Positions 41,202 through 48,805 of a stretch of DNA of 48,805 bases are shown one piece after another. Origin of the DNA: Acidimicrobiia bacterium (lineage in GTDB: Bacteria > Actinomycetota > Acidimicrobiia > Spongiisociales > JAENVV01). The notes beneath the pieces were generated by a model. It had not been told where the DNA came from and searched no databases. It was given only the letters and a program-made list of their open reading frames with translations. Every line of letters starts with the position of its first letter. The first letter of the stretch is position 1. The stretch lies in NCBI GenBank assembly GCA_024637275.1, contig JAGXFS010000013.1, forward strand, positions 1-48,805, given 5' to 3'. The translations under genes and the position numbers were made by a program.

Positions 41202-41624
41202 ATGCAAGTCGAAGTATCTACGGTGATCAACAAGCCCGTTGCGACGGTGTGGGAGTTCTATGCCATCAACCATATTAAGAATCATCCAAGATGGGACTCG
41301 ACGCTCGAACTGGAAGCCACATCGGATGATCCGGTCGGTTTGGGAACCGTCATCAATCGAAGAGCAACCCGATTCGGCAAGACCACAGAGGGGACGATGG
41401 AGGTCGTTGAGTTCGCACCCGAGAAAGCCTTCAGGGTCAGAACTCAAGACGGGCCGATGGCCATCAACGGATGGGTCTTGTTCGAGCCTGTGAGTAGCAC
41501 GGAGACGCGTATCTCCCTCGGTGGGGAGTTCCCAGGAATGGACGATTCGATGGAAGCGAACATCCGTCCGATGATGGAACTCAGCGCTGCCAACATCAAG
41601 GCTCTTGTCGAGTCTGAGACCTGA
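41202..41624 (+). CDS. SRPBCC (polyketide cyclase/START-like) protein
   Basis: A 140-residue protein has the helix-grip fold: MQVEVSTVINKPVATVWEFY, then RWDSTLELEATSDDPVGLGT and a long C-terminal helix (MMELSAANIKALVES). The family binds hydrophobic ligands; the ligand is unknown. The ATG at 41202 follows AGAGGAGCAC. The cupin gene starts ten bases later, so they form a small operon. Confidence 0.83.
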   Translation: MQVEVSTVINKPVATVWEFYAINHIKNHPRWDSTLELEATSDDPVGLGTVINRRATRFGKTTEGTMEVVEFAPEKAFRVRTQDGPMAINGWVLFEPVSSTETRISLGGEFPGMDDSMEANIRPMMELSAANIKALVESET

Positions 41625-41633
41625 TCGCACACA

Positions 41634-42026
41634 ATGACCCAACCTGAAAGTTCGCCGGTCATGTTCTTGCGGCTTTTCTCAGGCGAGGACGGGGAGTCGC
41701 ATTTCGAAACTCACGCCATTCGAGATCAACAGACTGTCGAAACGTTCCAAAACGAATACCTAATTGGAACTGCTTCTGGTTGCAGCCTCAGAGTGGTCCC
41801 CCCCGGGTGGACAAGGGATTGGGGGCCGGCCAAGCAGACCACCCTGGCCGTCTATATCTCAGGTGAAGGTGTCGTCGAAGCCAGCGATGGTGACCGACGC
41901 GCCGTACGTCCAGGAGTGGTCCTGCTTGCTGAGGATACAACCGGGCCAGGGCATGCTGCCCGGGTATCAGGAGTACAGCCGTTGGCAGTGATGCACATCA
42001 CATTTCCTCATCAGCCCCGACCGTAG
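41634..42026 (+). CDS. Cupin-domain protein
   Basis: This 130-residue protein is a small beta-barrel with the cupin-2 pattern LRVVPPGWTRDWGPAKQTTL, VYISGEGVVEASDGDRRAV and GVVLLAEDTTGPGHAARV. The usual metal histidine pair (HxH) is replaced by a W-rich segment near RDWGPAK; GHAARV keeps one late histidine, so metal binding is uncertain. It follows the SRPBCC gene by ten bases and is closed by a terminator-like hairpin at 42117. Confidence 0.75.
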   Translation: MTQPESSPVMFLRLFSGEDGESHFETHAIRDQQTVETFQNEYLIGTASGCSLRVVPPGWTRDWGPAKQTTLAVYISGEGVVEASDGDRRAVRPGVVLLAEDTTGPGHAARVSGVQPLAVMHITFPHQPRP

Positions 42027-42116
42027 CTGGAATTGCGGTGAGCCCCGAGTCGTTCGGGTCCATTCGCGGCCTCCGCAAACGGGCGTCTCATCGACTCGGC
42101 GATGGCTGCCAGGAAA

Positions 42117-42149
42117 GCAAGAAAGCCTTTATTCAGGAGGCTTTCTTGC
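42117..42149. terminator. Terminator-like hairpin after the cupin gene
   Basis: An 11-bp perfect stem, GCAAGAAAGCC with GGCTTTCTTGC, surrounds an 11-base A/T-rich loop. It separates the SRPBCC-cupin pair from the kinase at 42240. It also shows that the kinase start must lie downstream, not at the upstream ATG at 42102. Confidence 0.6.
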
Positions 42150-42239
42150 CGATACTTCATCAAACGCCCACCCCCAAGAAAATGGCAAACATTGACCGTC
42201 GCAACAGATCGTTCGTCAGCCTTGTTCGCCTCCCCTCGC

Positions 42240-43967
42240 ATGTCCCAGCATGCCGCGGTAGCCGAACTCGGTCAAGCGGCCCTGGGCGGGCTTGCGCTGC
42301 ATGAGTTTTTCGAACGGGCCACCAATCTGGTTTGCAGCGCTCTAGATGTCGAATTCGCCAAAATCTTGCACCAAACTGATCCAGGCTCGAGTCTCACTGT
42401 GGTCGCCTCCCAAGGTTGGGGTGCCGACGTGGAAGTAGGCGCGAGCACGGTGTCAGCTAGCCCGACCTCACAAGCCGGGTACACCCTGGCCACCCAAGAA
42501 CCGGTAATGCTCAATGATCTTGCCGACGAGTCTCGGTTCAAGGTTGGCGCGTCTCTCATCCGCTACCGGGTAAGAAGTGGTATGAGTGTCGTGATTCCCG
42601 ACTTTCAACGCCCGTACGGCATCCTGACAGTTCACACACGATATCCCCGCAGATTCACGACCGACGAAGGCGACTTCTTGCGGTCGATCGCCAATGTCAT
42701 TGGCGGCACGATTCAGAACCAGCGCGCCCGGGACCGGATCGAAGCCCAGGCGGACGATCAGGATCGACGTCTGCGCTTCCAGACCGCACTTGCCACGTGC
42801 GCACAGACGCTGCTTGCCAACAGCGAAGGCAACCGACTGGACAAAGCAGTCGAGGCCCTCTTTACCGCGACGCAGGCAACCTACGTCTTCGTCGAACGCA
42901 ACGAAATCGACGCGGAACTCGGCTTCTGTTCCCGAAGGGTGACCAGGATCAATCACCCATCGACGACACGGTTCCAGGATCACGCCGACTATTGGGACCT
43001 CGTTCCCTGGGCGAGAATGCCGATCTCACGTGCATCGTTGGAAAAAGGGGAGCCTTTCTTATTCACCCCTGACCAACTTGAGGGCGTGGAATACGATCTC
43101 TACGCATACGAACCTGACCCGATCAAATCTGAACTGAACATTCCGATCTTCGTGGCGGGCAAGTGGGATGGCCTGATCGGATTCTCAGAAACGGCTTTCG
43201 TGCGGGAGTGGACGGCCGAGGATATCTCGCTGCTCACCACCGCTGCTGCCATGATCGGTGCTTTCTGGGAAAGCGAAGCCGCTCACGAAAAACGCGAACA
43301 GCTGCTTCGCTCTAAAGACGAGTTCCTCGCCAGCGTCAGCCATGAGCTGCGAACCCCGCTGACGGCCGTCGTCGGCTTCGGCGAGATACTGCGCGACACC
43401 GGACATCTCCTGACTGACAGCGAGCGGCACGAGTTCCTTGAGTTGCTCATCACGCAGGGTTCCGATGTGTCCAACATCGTCAACGACCTCTTGGTAGCAG
43501 CCAAAGCCGACATTGGTAGCCTCAACGTCACCGGGGTCACCGTCAACCTGCGAACTCAAGTCACTCAGGTACTCGAGAATTTCGATCCGAACGTCCGAGC
43601 TCGAATCAGCTTCCCTGACACCATCAACGTTCGGGCGCTTGGGGATCCGGATCGGATTCGTCAGGTGATTCGAAACCTCATCAGCAACGCCAGCCACTAC
43701 GGCGGACCTTCCATCGAGGTTCGACTCCTAGAAGGCGAGACCTCCCGGCTGCTCGTGTGTGACAACGGAAGCGGCATTCCTGACGAAGACCGCGAACGAG
43801 TCTTTCAGCCGTACCAGCGTGCCCACGACGCACGAGGCACCGCTGGCTCGCTCGGACTCGGGCTTTCGATATCCCGTCAGCTCGCCCGGCTGATGGCCGG
43901 AGATCTGATTTACCGATTCGACGATGGCGAAAGCGTCTTCGAACTCATCCTGCCCCGAGCCGGCTAG
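42240..43967 (+). CDS. GAF-domain sensor histidine kinase
   Basis: A 575-residue soluble kinase with two GAF-type sensor regions. The first GAF is about residues 5-165 (HEFFERATNLVCSALDVEFA to FTTDEGDFLRSIANVIGG), the second about 185-355 (LDKAVEALFTATQATYVFVE to EWTAEDISLLTTAAAMIG). The HisKA helix has the phospho-acceptor in FLASVSHELRTPLTAVVGF, and the HATPase domain follows (IRQVIRNLISNASHYGG, VCDNGSGIPDEDRERVFQPY, LGLGLSISRQLARLM). I start at ATG 42240 because a terminator lies just upstream. It has no adjacent regulator and is a paralogue of the kinase at 32.2 kb. Confidence 0.88.
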   Translation: MSQHAAVAELGQAALGGLALHEFFERATNLVCSALDVEFAKILHQTDPGSSLTVVASQGWGADVEVGASTVSASPTSQAGYTLATQEPVMLNDLADESRFKVGASLIRYRVRSGMSVVIPDFQRPYGILTVHTRYPRRFTTDEGDFLRSIANVIGGTIQNQRARDRIEAQADDQDRRLRFQTALATCAQTLLANSEGNRLDKAVEALFTATQATYVFVERNEIDAELGFCSRRVTRINHPSTTRFQDHADYWDLVPWARMPISRASLEKGEPFLFTPDQLEGVEYDLYAYEPDPIKSELNIPIFVAGKWDGLIGFSETAFVREWTAEDISLLTTAAAMIGAFWESEAAHEKREQLLRSKDEFLASVSHELRTPLTAVVGFGEILRDTGHLLTDSERHEFLELLITQGSDVSNIVNDLLVAAKADIGSLNVTGVTVNLRTQVTQVLENFDPNVRARISFPDTINVRALGDPDRIRQVIRNLISNASHYGGPSIEVRLLEGETSRLLVCDNGSGIPDEDRERVFQPYQRAHDARGTAGSLGLGLSISRQLARLMAGDLIYRFDDGESVFELILPRAG

Positions 43968-43991
43968 GCCCACTGGTCACCCCGAAGCCCC

Positions 43992-44132
43992 GCTGGCATC
44001 GCGGCCGCGCTGGCGGTAGGAGCAATCGCCGGCCTGTACCCGGCCATCCGCGCCGCCAGACTCGACCCCGCAGAAGCGGTGCATCCGGCCGGGGTGACCC
44101 GAGTAGCGCGATATCGGGCGCAGCTGAAGTAA
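43992..44132 (+). pseudogene. FtsX-like ABC permease, C-terminal fragment
   Basis: The frame reads AGIAAALAVGAIAGLYPAIR then AARLDPAEAVHPA and ends in TAA at 44130-44132. This is the last helix and the conserved P-A-x-A-R-L-D-P-A-E-A-L/V ending of a MacB/LolC-type permease. No start codon or upstream permease sequence is present: it begins right after the kinase stop. Its 3' end is still followed by a perfect terminator, so a whole permease gene probably once ended here. Confidence 0.8.
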
Positions 44133-44162
44133 GGGGGCCGTGTCGGCCCCCTTACTTCAGCT
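44122..44162. terminator. Strong bidirectional terminator
   Basis: An 18-bp perfect stem (AGCTGAAGTAAGGGGGCC and its complement) with a five-base loop overlaps the stop of the FtsX fragment. It also faces the 3' end of the convergent csbD-like gene. Confidence 0.85.
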
Positions 44163-44176
44163 CTGCTAGGCATCGT

Positions 44177-44389
44177 TCAGGAAGTCCATTCCCTGAACTT
44201 GCCCTCGATGTAGCCGGCGGTTTGCCCGGTCTTTTGTTTGATCGTCCCGACAAACTGCTCCCAGTTCCCACGAGCCTGTTCGGTCTCCTGGTCGGTGAGA
44301 TCGCCCCACTCTTCGCGGATATTGCCTTTGACCTTGTCCCAGGTTCCTTCGTCCTGAAGGCGGTCGTTCCAGTCTCTTGCGTTGTCCAT
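44177..44389 (-). CDS. CsbD family stress protein (paralogue 2)
   Basis: The 70-residue sequence starts MDNARDWNDRLQDEGTWDKVKG and continues with the CsbD pattern (EEWGDLTDQETEQARGNW). I choose ATG 44389, eight bases after AAAGGAG, over a GTG three codons upstream that sits inside that ribosome site. The paralogue at 20.6 kb shares the DLTD and WD(Q/K)VKG cores. The extra C-terminal YIEGKFREW segment distinguishes it. The gene is monocistronic, next to a strong terminator. Confidence 0.88.
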   Translation of the reverse strand: MDNARDWNDRLQDEGTWDKVKGNIREEWGDLTDQETEQARGNWEQFVGTIKQKTGQTAGYIEGKFREWTS

Positions 44390-44607
44390 GGCTGTCACTC
44401 CTTTGCGTCGAGCCGTATAGCCATTTAGCTACCCCGATTCCGAACTTTTGAAACCTCCGGGTCAAGTCGATCGGTTGGGGGGAGCGCCCAGATCAACGTC
44501 ACCGACAGCGCGCCAATAATCGACGGCAGAAAAAGGCGTCCAGGCCCGTTTCGGCTCCTATGACGGTGGGTAGGAGACGAACACCCGAGACCATAGGAGG
44601 TCGCAAA
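44390..44607. other. Divergent promoter region
   Basis: This gap lies between the csbD-like gene and the glycine-zipper gene, both stress-related and divergent, so a shared control region is likely. I see no clear sigma-factor site. Confidence 0.3.
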
Positions 44608-45168
44608 GTGAAGGAAGTTGTAGGACTATTTGAGGATCATGCGCAGGCTGAACGCGCTGCCGACGCGCTGTTCGAGCGCGGATACGACGCGGACAGCGTT
44701 GGGTATCTCAACAGGCATCGAGATGCTGCCGGCAAGGTAGTGCTTGACGACGGATATGAAATGGCAGACACGGCTGAAGAAGCTGGCAAAGGGGTGGCTG
44801 GCGGTGCCGCTGGCGGTGCTGCGGTCGGTGCCGGTGCGGCATTGTTGACGTCGGCAGGACTCTTGCTCGTCCCTGGCGTTGGGCCGTTCCTCGCGGCAGG
44901 CACGCTGGCCGGAACGCTGGTATCGGCGGCGGCAGGTGCCGCCGGAGGTGCGGTGCTTGGGGGAGCGGCTGGTGCAGTAGTTGGTGCGACCGACAGTGAC
45001 GATGGTGTTGCTGACGAAACAGCCTCGTACTACCGCGACCGTATCGACACCGGCTACGCCATGGTGTCAGTGAATGTGGAAGACAGTCAACGAGATGAAG
45101 TGGTAGGCATTCTCAATGCTGCTGGCGCCCATCGCGTCGACAGCTACGGAGATGGGAACTGGCACTGA
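44608..45168 (+). CDS. General-stress-type protein with glycine-zipper segment
   Basis: A 186-residue protein. The N-terminus KEVVGLFEDHAQAERAADAL is the ferredoxin-like general stress domain (YflT/Gsp17M type). The centre (about residues 60-130) is a Gly/Ala-rich hydrophobic region with zipper repeats (GGAAGGAAVGAGAAL, GAAGGAVLGGAAGAVVGA) that can pack in membranes. The C-terminus repeats a short alpha/beta unit (TGYAMVSVNVEDSQRDEVVG). The GTG at 44608 follows TAGGAGG by seven bases and is preferred over an upstream ATG. It is divergent from the csbD-like gene. Confidence 0.8.
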   Translation: MKEVVGLFEDHAQAERAADALFERGYDADSVGYLNRHRDAAGKVVLDDGYEMADTAEEAGKGVAGGAAGGAAVGAGAALLTSAGLLLVPGVGPFLAAGTLAGTLVSAAAGAAGGAVLGGAAGAVVGATDSDDGVADETASYYRDRIDTGYAMVSVNVEDSQRDEVVGILNAAGAHRVDSYGDGNWH

Positions 45169-45318
45169 GCCTTCGGGACCGTGCTTGAACCGATGACGTA
45201 TGGTGAATCCTGATCTCCTCACGTGGCTGATCCGCGCATTAACCAGAATCGCGGGTCGCCGACCAAGCCAGCAGTGCTAGCGTCAGCCGCTCCGTCCCAG
45301 TGCAGGAGGCATTCCCCT

Positions 45319-46569
45319 TTGAACCCTCTCGATGTTGCCGTCATCGGCGGCGGGCAGGCCGGTCTGAGTATCGGCTATTACCTCCGAGCTGCTGGCCGAA
45401 AGTTCGTAATTTTCGAACGCGGGAAGGTTGGGGAGACATGGCGGAGTCAGCGCTGGGATTCGTTTGCGGTCAACACCCCGAACTGGGCGAACGGTCTACC
45501 GGGCGATGCCTATGAGGGTGACGAACCGGACGGGTTCTACCACCGCGACCAACTCGTCGACTACTTCGAGCACTATGCCGGCAAGTTCGCGCTCCCGGTT
45601 ATGGAGGGAGTCACCGTGACCGCCGTGGATGCCGAAGGCGACGGTTTCCGCGTCACGTACGAAGAGGCTGATGGTTCGGCCGAAGCTGTCACGGCCGCGA
45701 ACGTTGTCGTTGCCTCGGGGATCATGCAGGCACCCAAAATTCCGGGCATTCGCGAACGTTTTCCCGAGTGGCTTGAACAGCTGCACGCCTCTGACTACCG
45801 CTCACCGGACAAGCTGCCCCCGGGAGCGGTAGTTGTCATCGGTTCCGGACAGTCGGGGTGTCAGATATCTGAAGACCTGATCCGCGCCGGACGAGATGTC
45901 TATCTCTCCACAAGCAAAGTGGGGCGCCTCCGCCGCCGATATCGAAACCGTGATGTCGTGGCCTGGGGAGAGGACATGGGGTTCTGGGATGTGGCGGTCG
46001 AAAACCTTCCGGATCCGGCGATAGAGTTCGCCGCCCAGCCACAGGTGTCGGGGGTGGGACGATACGGAAGCACGCTCAGCCTGCAGTCGATGGCCCGTGA
46101 CGGAGTGCGTCTGATGGGACGCCTGAGCGATGTGGAAGATGGCGTTCTGAAAACGGACAACTCTCTCGCCGAGCACGTCGCCTTCGCCGACGAACGCTCT
46201 GCTGAGTTCACGAGAATGATCGAAAGCTTTATCGATGCCAACGACGTGAGCGTAGAACCGATCGAGGACGATCCGAATGACGAACCCGCCGGCCCCGAGG
46301 TCGCCGAGGCGGGGCTCACCGAGCTGGACCTCGTCGAAGACGGGGTGGGATCGGTCATCTGGTGCACCGGATTCACGGCCGATTTCGCTTGGATTCACCA
46401 ACCAATAACTGACGACAGCGGGCGCCCGGTTCACAATCGGGGAGTTTCGCCGGTGCCCGGGATTTACTTCCTTGGGTTCCCCTGGCTGCACTCGCGCAAG
46501 TCGGGGATCATCCACGGCATAGACGAGGACGCCCATTTCATTGCAGATGCGATCGCAGCCCGAAACTAA
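45319..46569 (+). CDS. Flavin-containing monooxygenase (FMO/Trk-like)
   Basis: A 416-residue two-dinucleotide-fold protein. FAD binds at VAVIGGGQAGLSIGYYLR and NAD(P)H at VVVIGSGQSGCQISEDLI. FERGKVGETWRSQRWDSF and the C-terminal PGIYFLGFPWLHSRKSGIIHG place it in the FMO or Baeyer-Villiger-related group. I start at TTG 45319 (LNPLDVAVIG), nine bases after AGGAGG; the upstream ATG at 45223 lacks a site and adds a non-conserved extension. The next gene begins 53 bases downstream, and the two may be co-transcribed. Confidence 0.85.
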   Translation: MNPLDVAVIGGGQAGLSIGYYLRAAGRKFVIFERGKVGETWRSQRWDSFAVNTPNWANGLPGDAYEGDEPDGFYHRDQLVDYFEHYAGKFALPVMEGVTVTAVDAEGDGFRVTYEEADGSAEAVTAANVVVASGIMQAPKIPGIRERFPEWLEQLHASDYRSPDKLPPGAVVVIGSGQSGCQISEDLIRAGRDVYLSTSKVGRLRRRYRNRDVVAWGEDMGFWDVAVENLPDPAIEFAAQPQVSGVGRYGSTLSLQSMARDGVRLMGRLSDVEDGVLKTDNSLAEHVAFADERSAEFTRMIESFIDANDVSVEPIEDDPNDEPAGPEVAEAGLTELDLVEDGVGSVIWCTGFTADFAWIHQPITDDSGRPVHNRGVSPVPGIYFLGFPWLHSRKSGIIHGIDEDAHFIADAIAARN

Positions 46570-46621
46570 GCGAGACCCGCCTAACTATCGAACAGAAGCC
46601 AAGCCCGTTGGGAGGATTGAC

Positions 46622-47092
46622 ATGAACGCTCCTCAGATGCCCGGCTGGAACCTGGCTTTGCGATTTGGCTTGGAACTTGCCGCCCTGGTGGGGCTAGCGA
46701 TGGGCGCATGGGCGGTGTCGGCGGGTTTCTTCCAGTGGGTGGTGGTGGTGCTCGTGCCTCTGACGGCGGCTGCAATTTGGGGCGTGTTCAATGTCGTAGG
46801 TGATCCAAGTCGTTCAGGCGAAGCCCCCGTCGAGGTGCCAGGTTTCGCGCGCCTCGGGATCGAGTCGCTGATTCTGGGATGTGGTGCCGGAGGGTTCTAT
46901 TTGTCGGAACGTCCCACTATTGCCATCGGATTTGGAGCGCTAGTCGTGGTGCACTATCTGCTCTCCGTCCGCCGGATCCAATGGCTACTCGAGCGGGAGA
47001 AGTCTCGACAGACCTCTCCAGGCTATGCCTATGAAGTCTGGCCGTGTCTCGTTGATGGTTGCTCATCGGCAGCATGCGGTCACTTTCCGTGA
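46622..47092 (+). CDS. DUF2568 (YrdB-like) membrane protein
   Basis: The 156-residue protein has four membrane helices, beginning GWNLALRFGLELAALVGLAM, with the family motif WGVFNVVGDPSRSGEAPVEVPG (W-x-x-F-x-x-P-D-P-like loop) between helices 2 and 3. The function is unknown. The ATG at 46622 follows GGGAGG by six bases. The last ~25 residues (QTSPGYAYEVWPCLVDGCSS) extend past the family end and may result from a lost stop. Confidence 0.75.
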   Translation: MNAPQMPGWNLALRFGLELAALVGLAMGAWAVSAGFFQWVVVVLVPLTAAAIWGVFNVVGDPSRSGEAPVEVPGFARLGIESLILGCGAGGFYLSERPTIAIGFGALVVVHYLLSVRRIQWLLEREKSRQTSPGYAYEVWPCLVDGCSSAACGHFP

Positions 47093-47144
47093 TAGTTCCC
47101 GACGGGTTGGGCCGCCATACCGGTGGCCGGAAGGGGAAGAGAAA

Positions 47145-47506
47145 ATGGGGATCAAGAGAGGCTCGATAGTGAGCGTGCTCGTCCTGCTACTGGTTATGGC
47201 GCTAGCCCCAGTTGCATCGGCGGGTGAGGTGAAAGGACCACCTGGACCCGAAGGGGCCGAGGGGGCGCCACCCCGATCGACGGGTTCTGGTTTGGAGAAG
47301 GTGCTGCATCCATTTGCTCCTTCTCGGGACGGAACGACGTTATCGAGGGATTCGAAACCACGCAGACGCAGTCGTACGGCACCTTCCTGGTGCTCGTCAA
47401 AAAAACGTTCGGCTTGAGTACGCACGAGGCAAAAGCGTTCCTTGGGGAGTCTCCCGGGGTGGAATGTAACCCCACCCGGGCTCCGTTCGGCAACCCGAAG
47501 AAATAG
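47145..47506 (+). pseudogene. Secreted small protein, frameshifted
   Basis: The frame from ATG 47145 encodes a signal peptide (SIVSVLVLLLVMALAPVASA, cleavage after ASA) and a short mature start (GEVKGPPGPEG). Near 47265, in a run of G residues, the coding sense moves to another frame, which reads PIDGFWFGEGAASICSFSGR, continues VIEGFETTQTQSYGTFLVLV and ends at TAG 47504. The second half is clearly protein-like and is followed at once by a terminator. Either a real frameshift or a homopolymer sequencing error splits it. Function unknown. Confidence 0.65.
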
Positions 47507-47513
47507 CTATAAG

Positions 47514-47546
47514 GAGACCCCCGGCACTATGAGTGCCGGGGGTCTC
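47514..47546. terminator. Intrinsic terminator between secreted protein gene and katG
   Basis: A 15-bp perfect stem (GAGACCCCCGGCACT with its complement, three-base loop ATG) lies between two convergent genes and can serve both. It starts eight bases after the secreted-protein stop. Confidence 0.85.
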
Positions 47547-47586
47547 TCGCGTCTACGCTCGCAAAGGGCGTGCGCCCAATTCTGGA

Positions 47587-48805
47587 TTAGGCCAGGTCGA
47601 ACCGATCAAGATTCATGACCTTGTTCCACGCAGCAACGAAGTCGCCGACGAACGATTCCTGATAGTCGTCGGATCCGTACACCTCGGCGAGTGCACGCAG
47701 TTGCGAATTCGAGCCGAAGATGAGATCGACGCGCGTCCCTGTCCACTTGGCTTCACCCGTCGTCCTATCGCGGCCCTCATACACCCCATCGGCTGACGGT
47801 GGCTGCCATTCGGTGTTCATGTCGAGCAGGTTCACGAAGAAGTCATTCGACAAAGTCTCTGCCTGGCGCGTAAACACGCCGAGCTCAGATCCTCCGCAGT
47901 TGGCATTCAGCACCCGCAGGCCACCGATAAGAATCGTCATCTCGGGCGTAGTCAAGGTCAACATCTGGGCACGGTCAACCAACAGTTCCTCGACGGTTCG
48001 AATATGGCGACCTCGGTCATAATTGCGGAACCCGTCGGCGGTTGGCTCGAGCACCGCGAACGCCTCGACATCGGTCTGCTCCTGTGACGCATCGGTGCGG
48101 CCCGGTGCGAACGGAACCTGTATGTCGTGCCCGGCATTCCTGGCCGCCTGCTCGACCGCCGCGCACCCGCCGAGTACGATCAAGTCGGCGAGCGAAACGT
48201 TCTTTCCGCCAGCGTTGAATTCTCGCTGGATTCCTTCGAGGGTTTGCAGCACCGTCGCCAGCATGTCTGGCTCGTTGGCTTCCCAGTCCTTTTGAGGAAC
48301 GAGACGAATCCGCGCTCCGTTCGCCCCGCCACGCTTGTCGGTGGTGCGGAACGTTGATGCCGATGCCCAAGCGACCGAGACCAGTTGAGAGATCGACAGG
48401 CCTGACTCGAGGATCTTGCTCTTGAGCGAGGAGATGTCGTGGTCGCCGATCAATTCACCGGTTGTCTTGGGGACCGGGTCCTGCCACAACTGTGGCTCGG
48501 CTGGAACCAGCGGGCCGAGCAGGCGAGTGACGGGGCCCATGTCGCGATGGGTCAGCTTGTACCAGGCTTTGGCGAACGCCTCGGCGAACTCAGCAGGATT
48601 CTCCTGGAAACGCCGCGCAATCGGTTCGTAGATCGGATCAAAGCGCAACGCCAGGTCGGCCGTCGACATCATCGGGGCGTGCGTGCGCGACGGGTCGTGA
48701 GCGTCGGGTACCGTGCCTTGGGCTGACGCATTGGTAGGGGTCCACTGCTTGGCACCGGCCGGGCTTTCGGTTAGCTCCCAATCGTTCTCGAACAGCGTGT
48801 TGAAG
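47587..48805 (-). CDS. katG: Catalase-peroxidase KatG, 3' part (cut by window edge)
   Basis: KatG is a bifunctional heme catalase and peroxidase. The 405 residues present run from [21 protein letters not shown] through [20 protein letters not shown], which marks the end of the N-terminal heme domain, then the C-terminal domain ([56 protein letters not shown]). The heme-binding first half, with the Trp-Tyr-Met crosslink tyrosine, lies beyond the edge. The reading frame is intact to the end of the window, so I extend it to 48805. The gene is the only heme-enzyme visible in the window besides the heme operon. Confidence 0.95.
   Translation of the reverse strand, partial: FNTLFENDWELTESPAGAKQWTPTNASAQGTVPDAHDPSRTHAPMMSTADLALRFDPIYEPIARRFQENPAEFAEAFAKAWYKLTHRDMGPVTRLLGPLVPAEPQLWQDPVPKTTGELIGDHDISSLKSKILESGLSISQLVSVAWASASTFRTTDKRGGANGARIRLVPQKDWEANEPDMLATVLQTLEGIQREFNAGGKNVSLADLIVLGGCAAVEQAARNAGHDIQVPFAPGRTDASQEQTDVEAFAVLEPTADGFRNYDRGRHIRTVEELLVDRAQMLTLTTPEMTILIGGLRVLNANCGGSELGVFTRQAETLSNDFFVNLLDMNTEWQPPSADGVYEGRDRTTGEAKWTGTRVDLIFGSNSQLRALAEVYGSDDYQESFVGDFVAAWNKVMNLDRFDLA

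Overview
The window looks like high-GC actinobacterial chromosome. I infer the class Acidimicrobiia or a near relative from the gene content (class F sortase, PGM1-type ligase, GH130 cluster, DUF1206/DUF1003 proteins, Arr), not from any database search. It mixes one complete housekeeping operon with a long accessory region rich in gene fragments, frameshifts and direct repeats. No complete tRNA, rRNA, CRISPR array, integrase or phage structural gene is visible.

Layout. (1) 385-11123, minus strand: a ten-gene heme operon, transcribed hemH-hemF-hemA-hemC-hemD-hemB-hemL-hemE-hemN-hemG. It covers the whole route from glutamyl-tRNA to heme. Six of the nine junctions are overlapping or separated by 1-2 bases. 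(2) 11.3-15.2 kb: a small membrane protein, a self-inhibited Fic protein, and a decayed IS481-type insertion sequence. (3) 15.7-22.3 kb: a DUF3494 surface protein with a class F sortase, then small membrane or stress proteins (DUF1206, cyclic-nucleotide-binding, DUF1003, CsbD, DUF4242) mixed with pseudogenes. (4) 22.3-30.0 kb: two unrelated gene stumps that abut, then a convergent mannan-type glycan cluster (GT4, GH5-like, GH130, a second glycosidase-like protein, GT4). (5) 30.4-34.3 kb: sensor kinases and gene fragments between repeats. (6) 34.3-44.2 kb: a PGM1-type ATP-grasp ligase, CoA-transferase, alcohol dehydrogenase, ACR3 arsenite pump with a small leader peptide, a nonsense-interrupted rifampin ADP-ribosyltransferase, a SRPBCC protein, a cupin, a GAF kinase and a CsbD protein. 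(7) 44.6-48.8 kb: a stress protein, a flavin monooxygenase, a DUF2568 protein, a frameshifted secreted protein and the 3' part of katG.

The most unusual structure is a family of same-strand direct repeats at 1-128, 11920-12097, 30385-30561 and 33705-33899, with partial copies near 14.0, 15.1, 12.3 and 36.5 kb. Each full unit has a conserved arm (hairpin in the three copies that show it) ending in the 3' half of a tRNA-Met(CAT): anticodon arm, T arm and 3' acceptor strand, but no 5' acceptor strand or D arm. Most copies are followed by a strong terminator hairpin that differs between copies. Between them lie discrete gene blocks. I interpret these as attachment-site scars, or a cassette-like array, built on tRNA-Met; no recombinase was found here, so this is inference.
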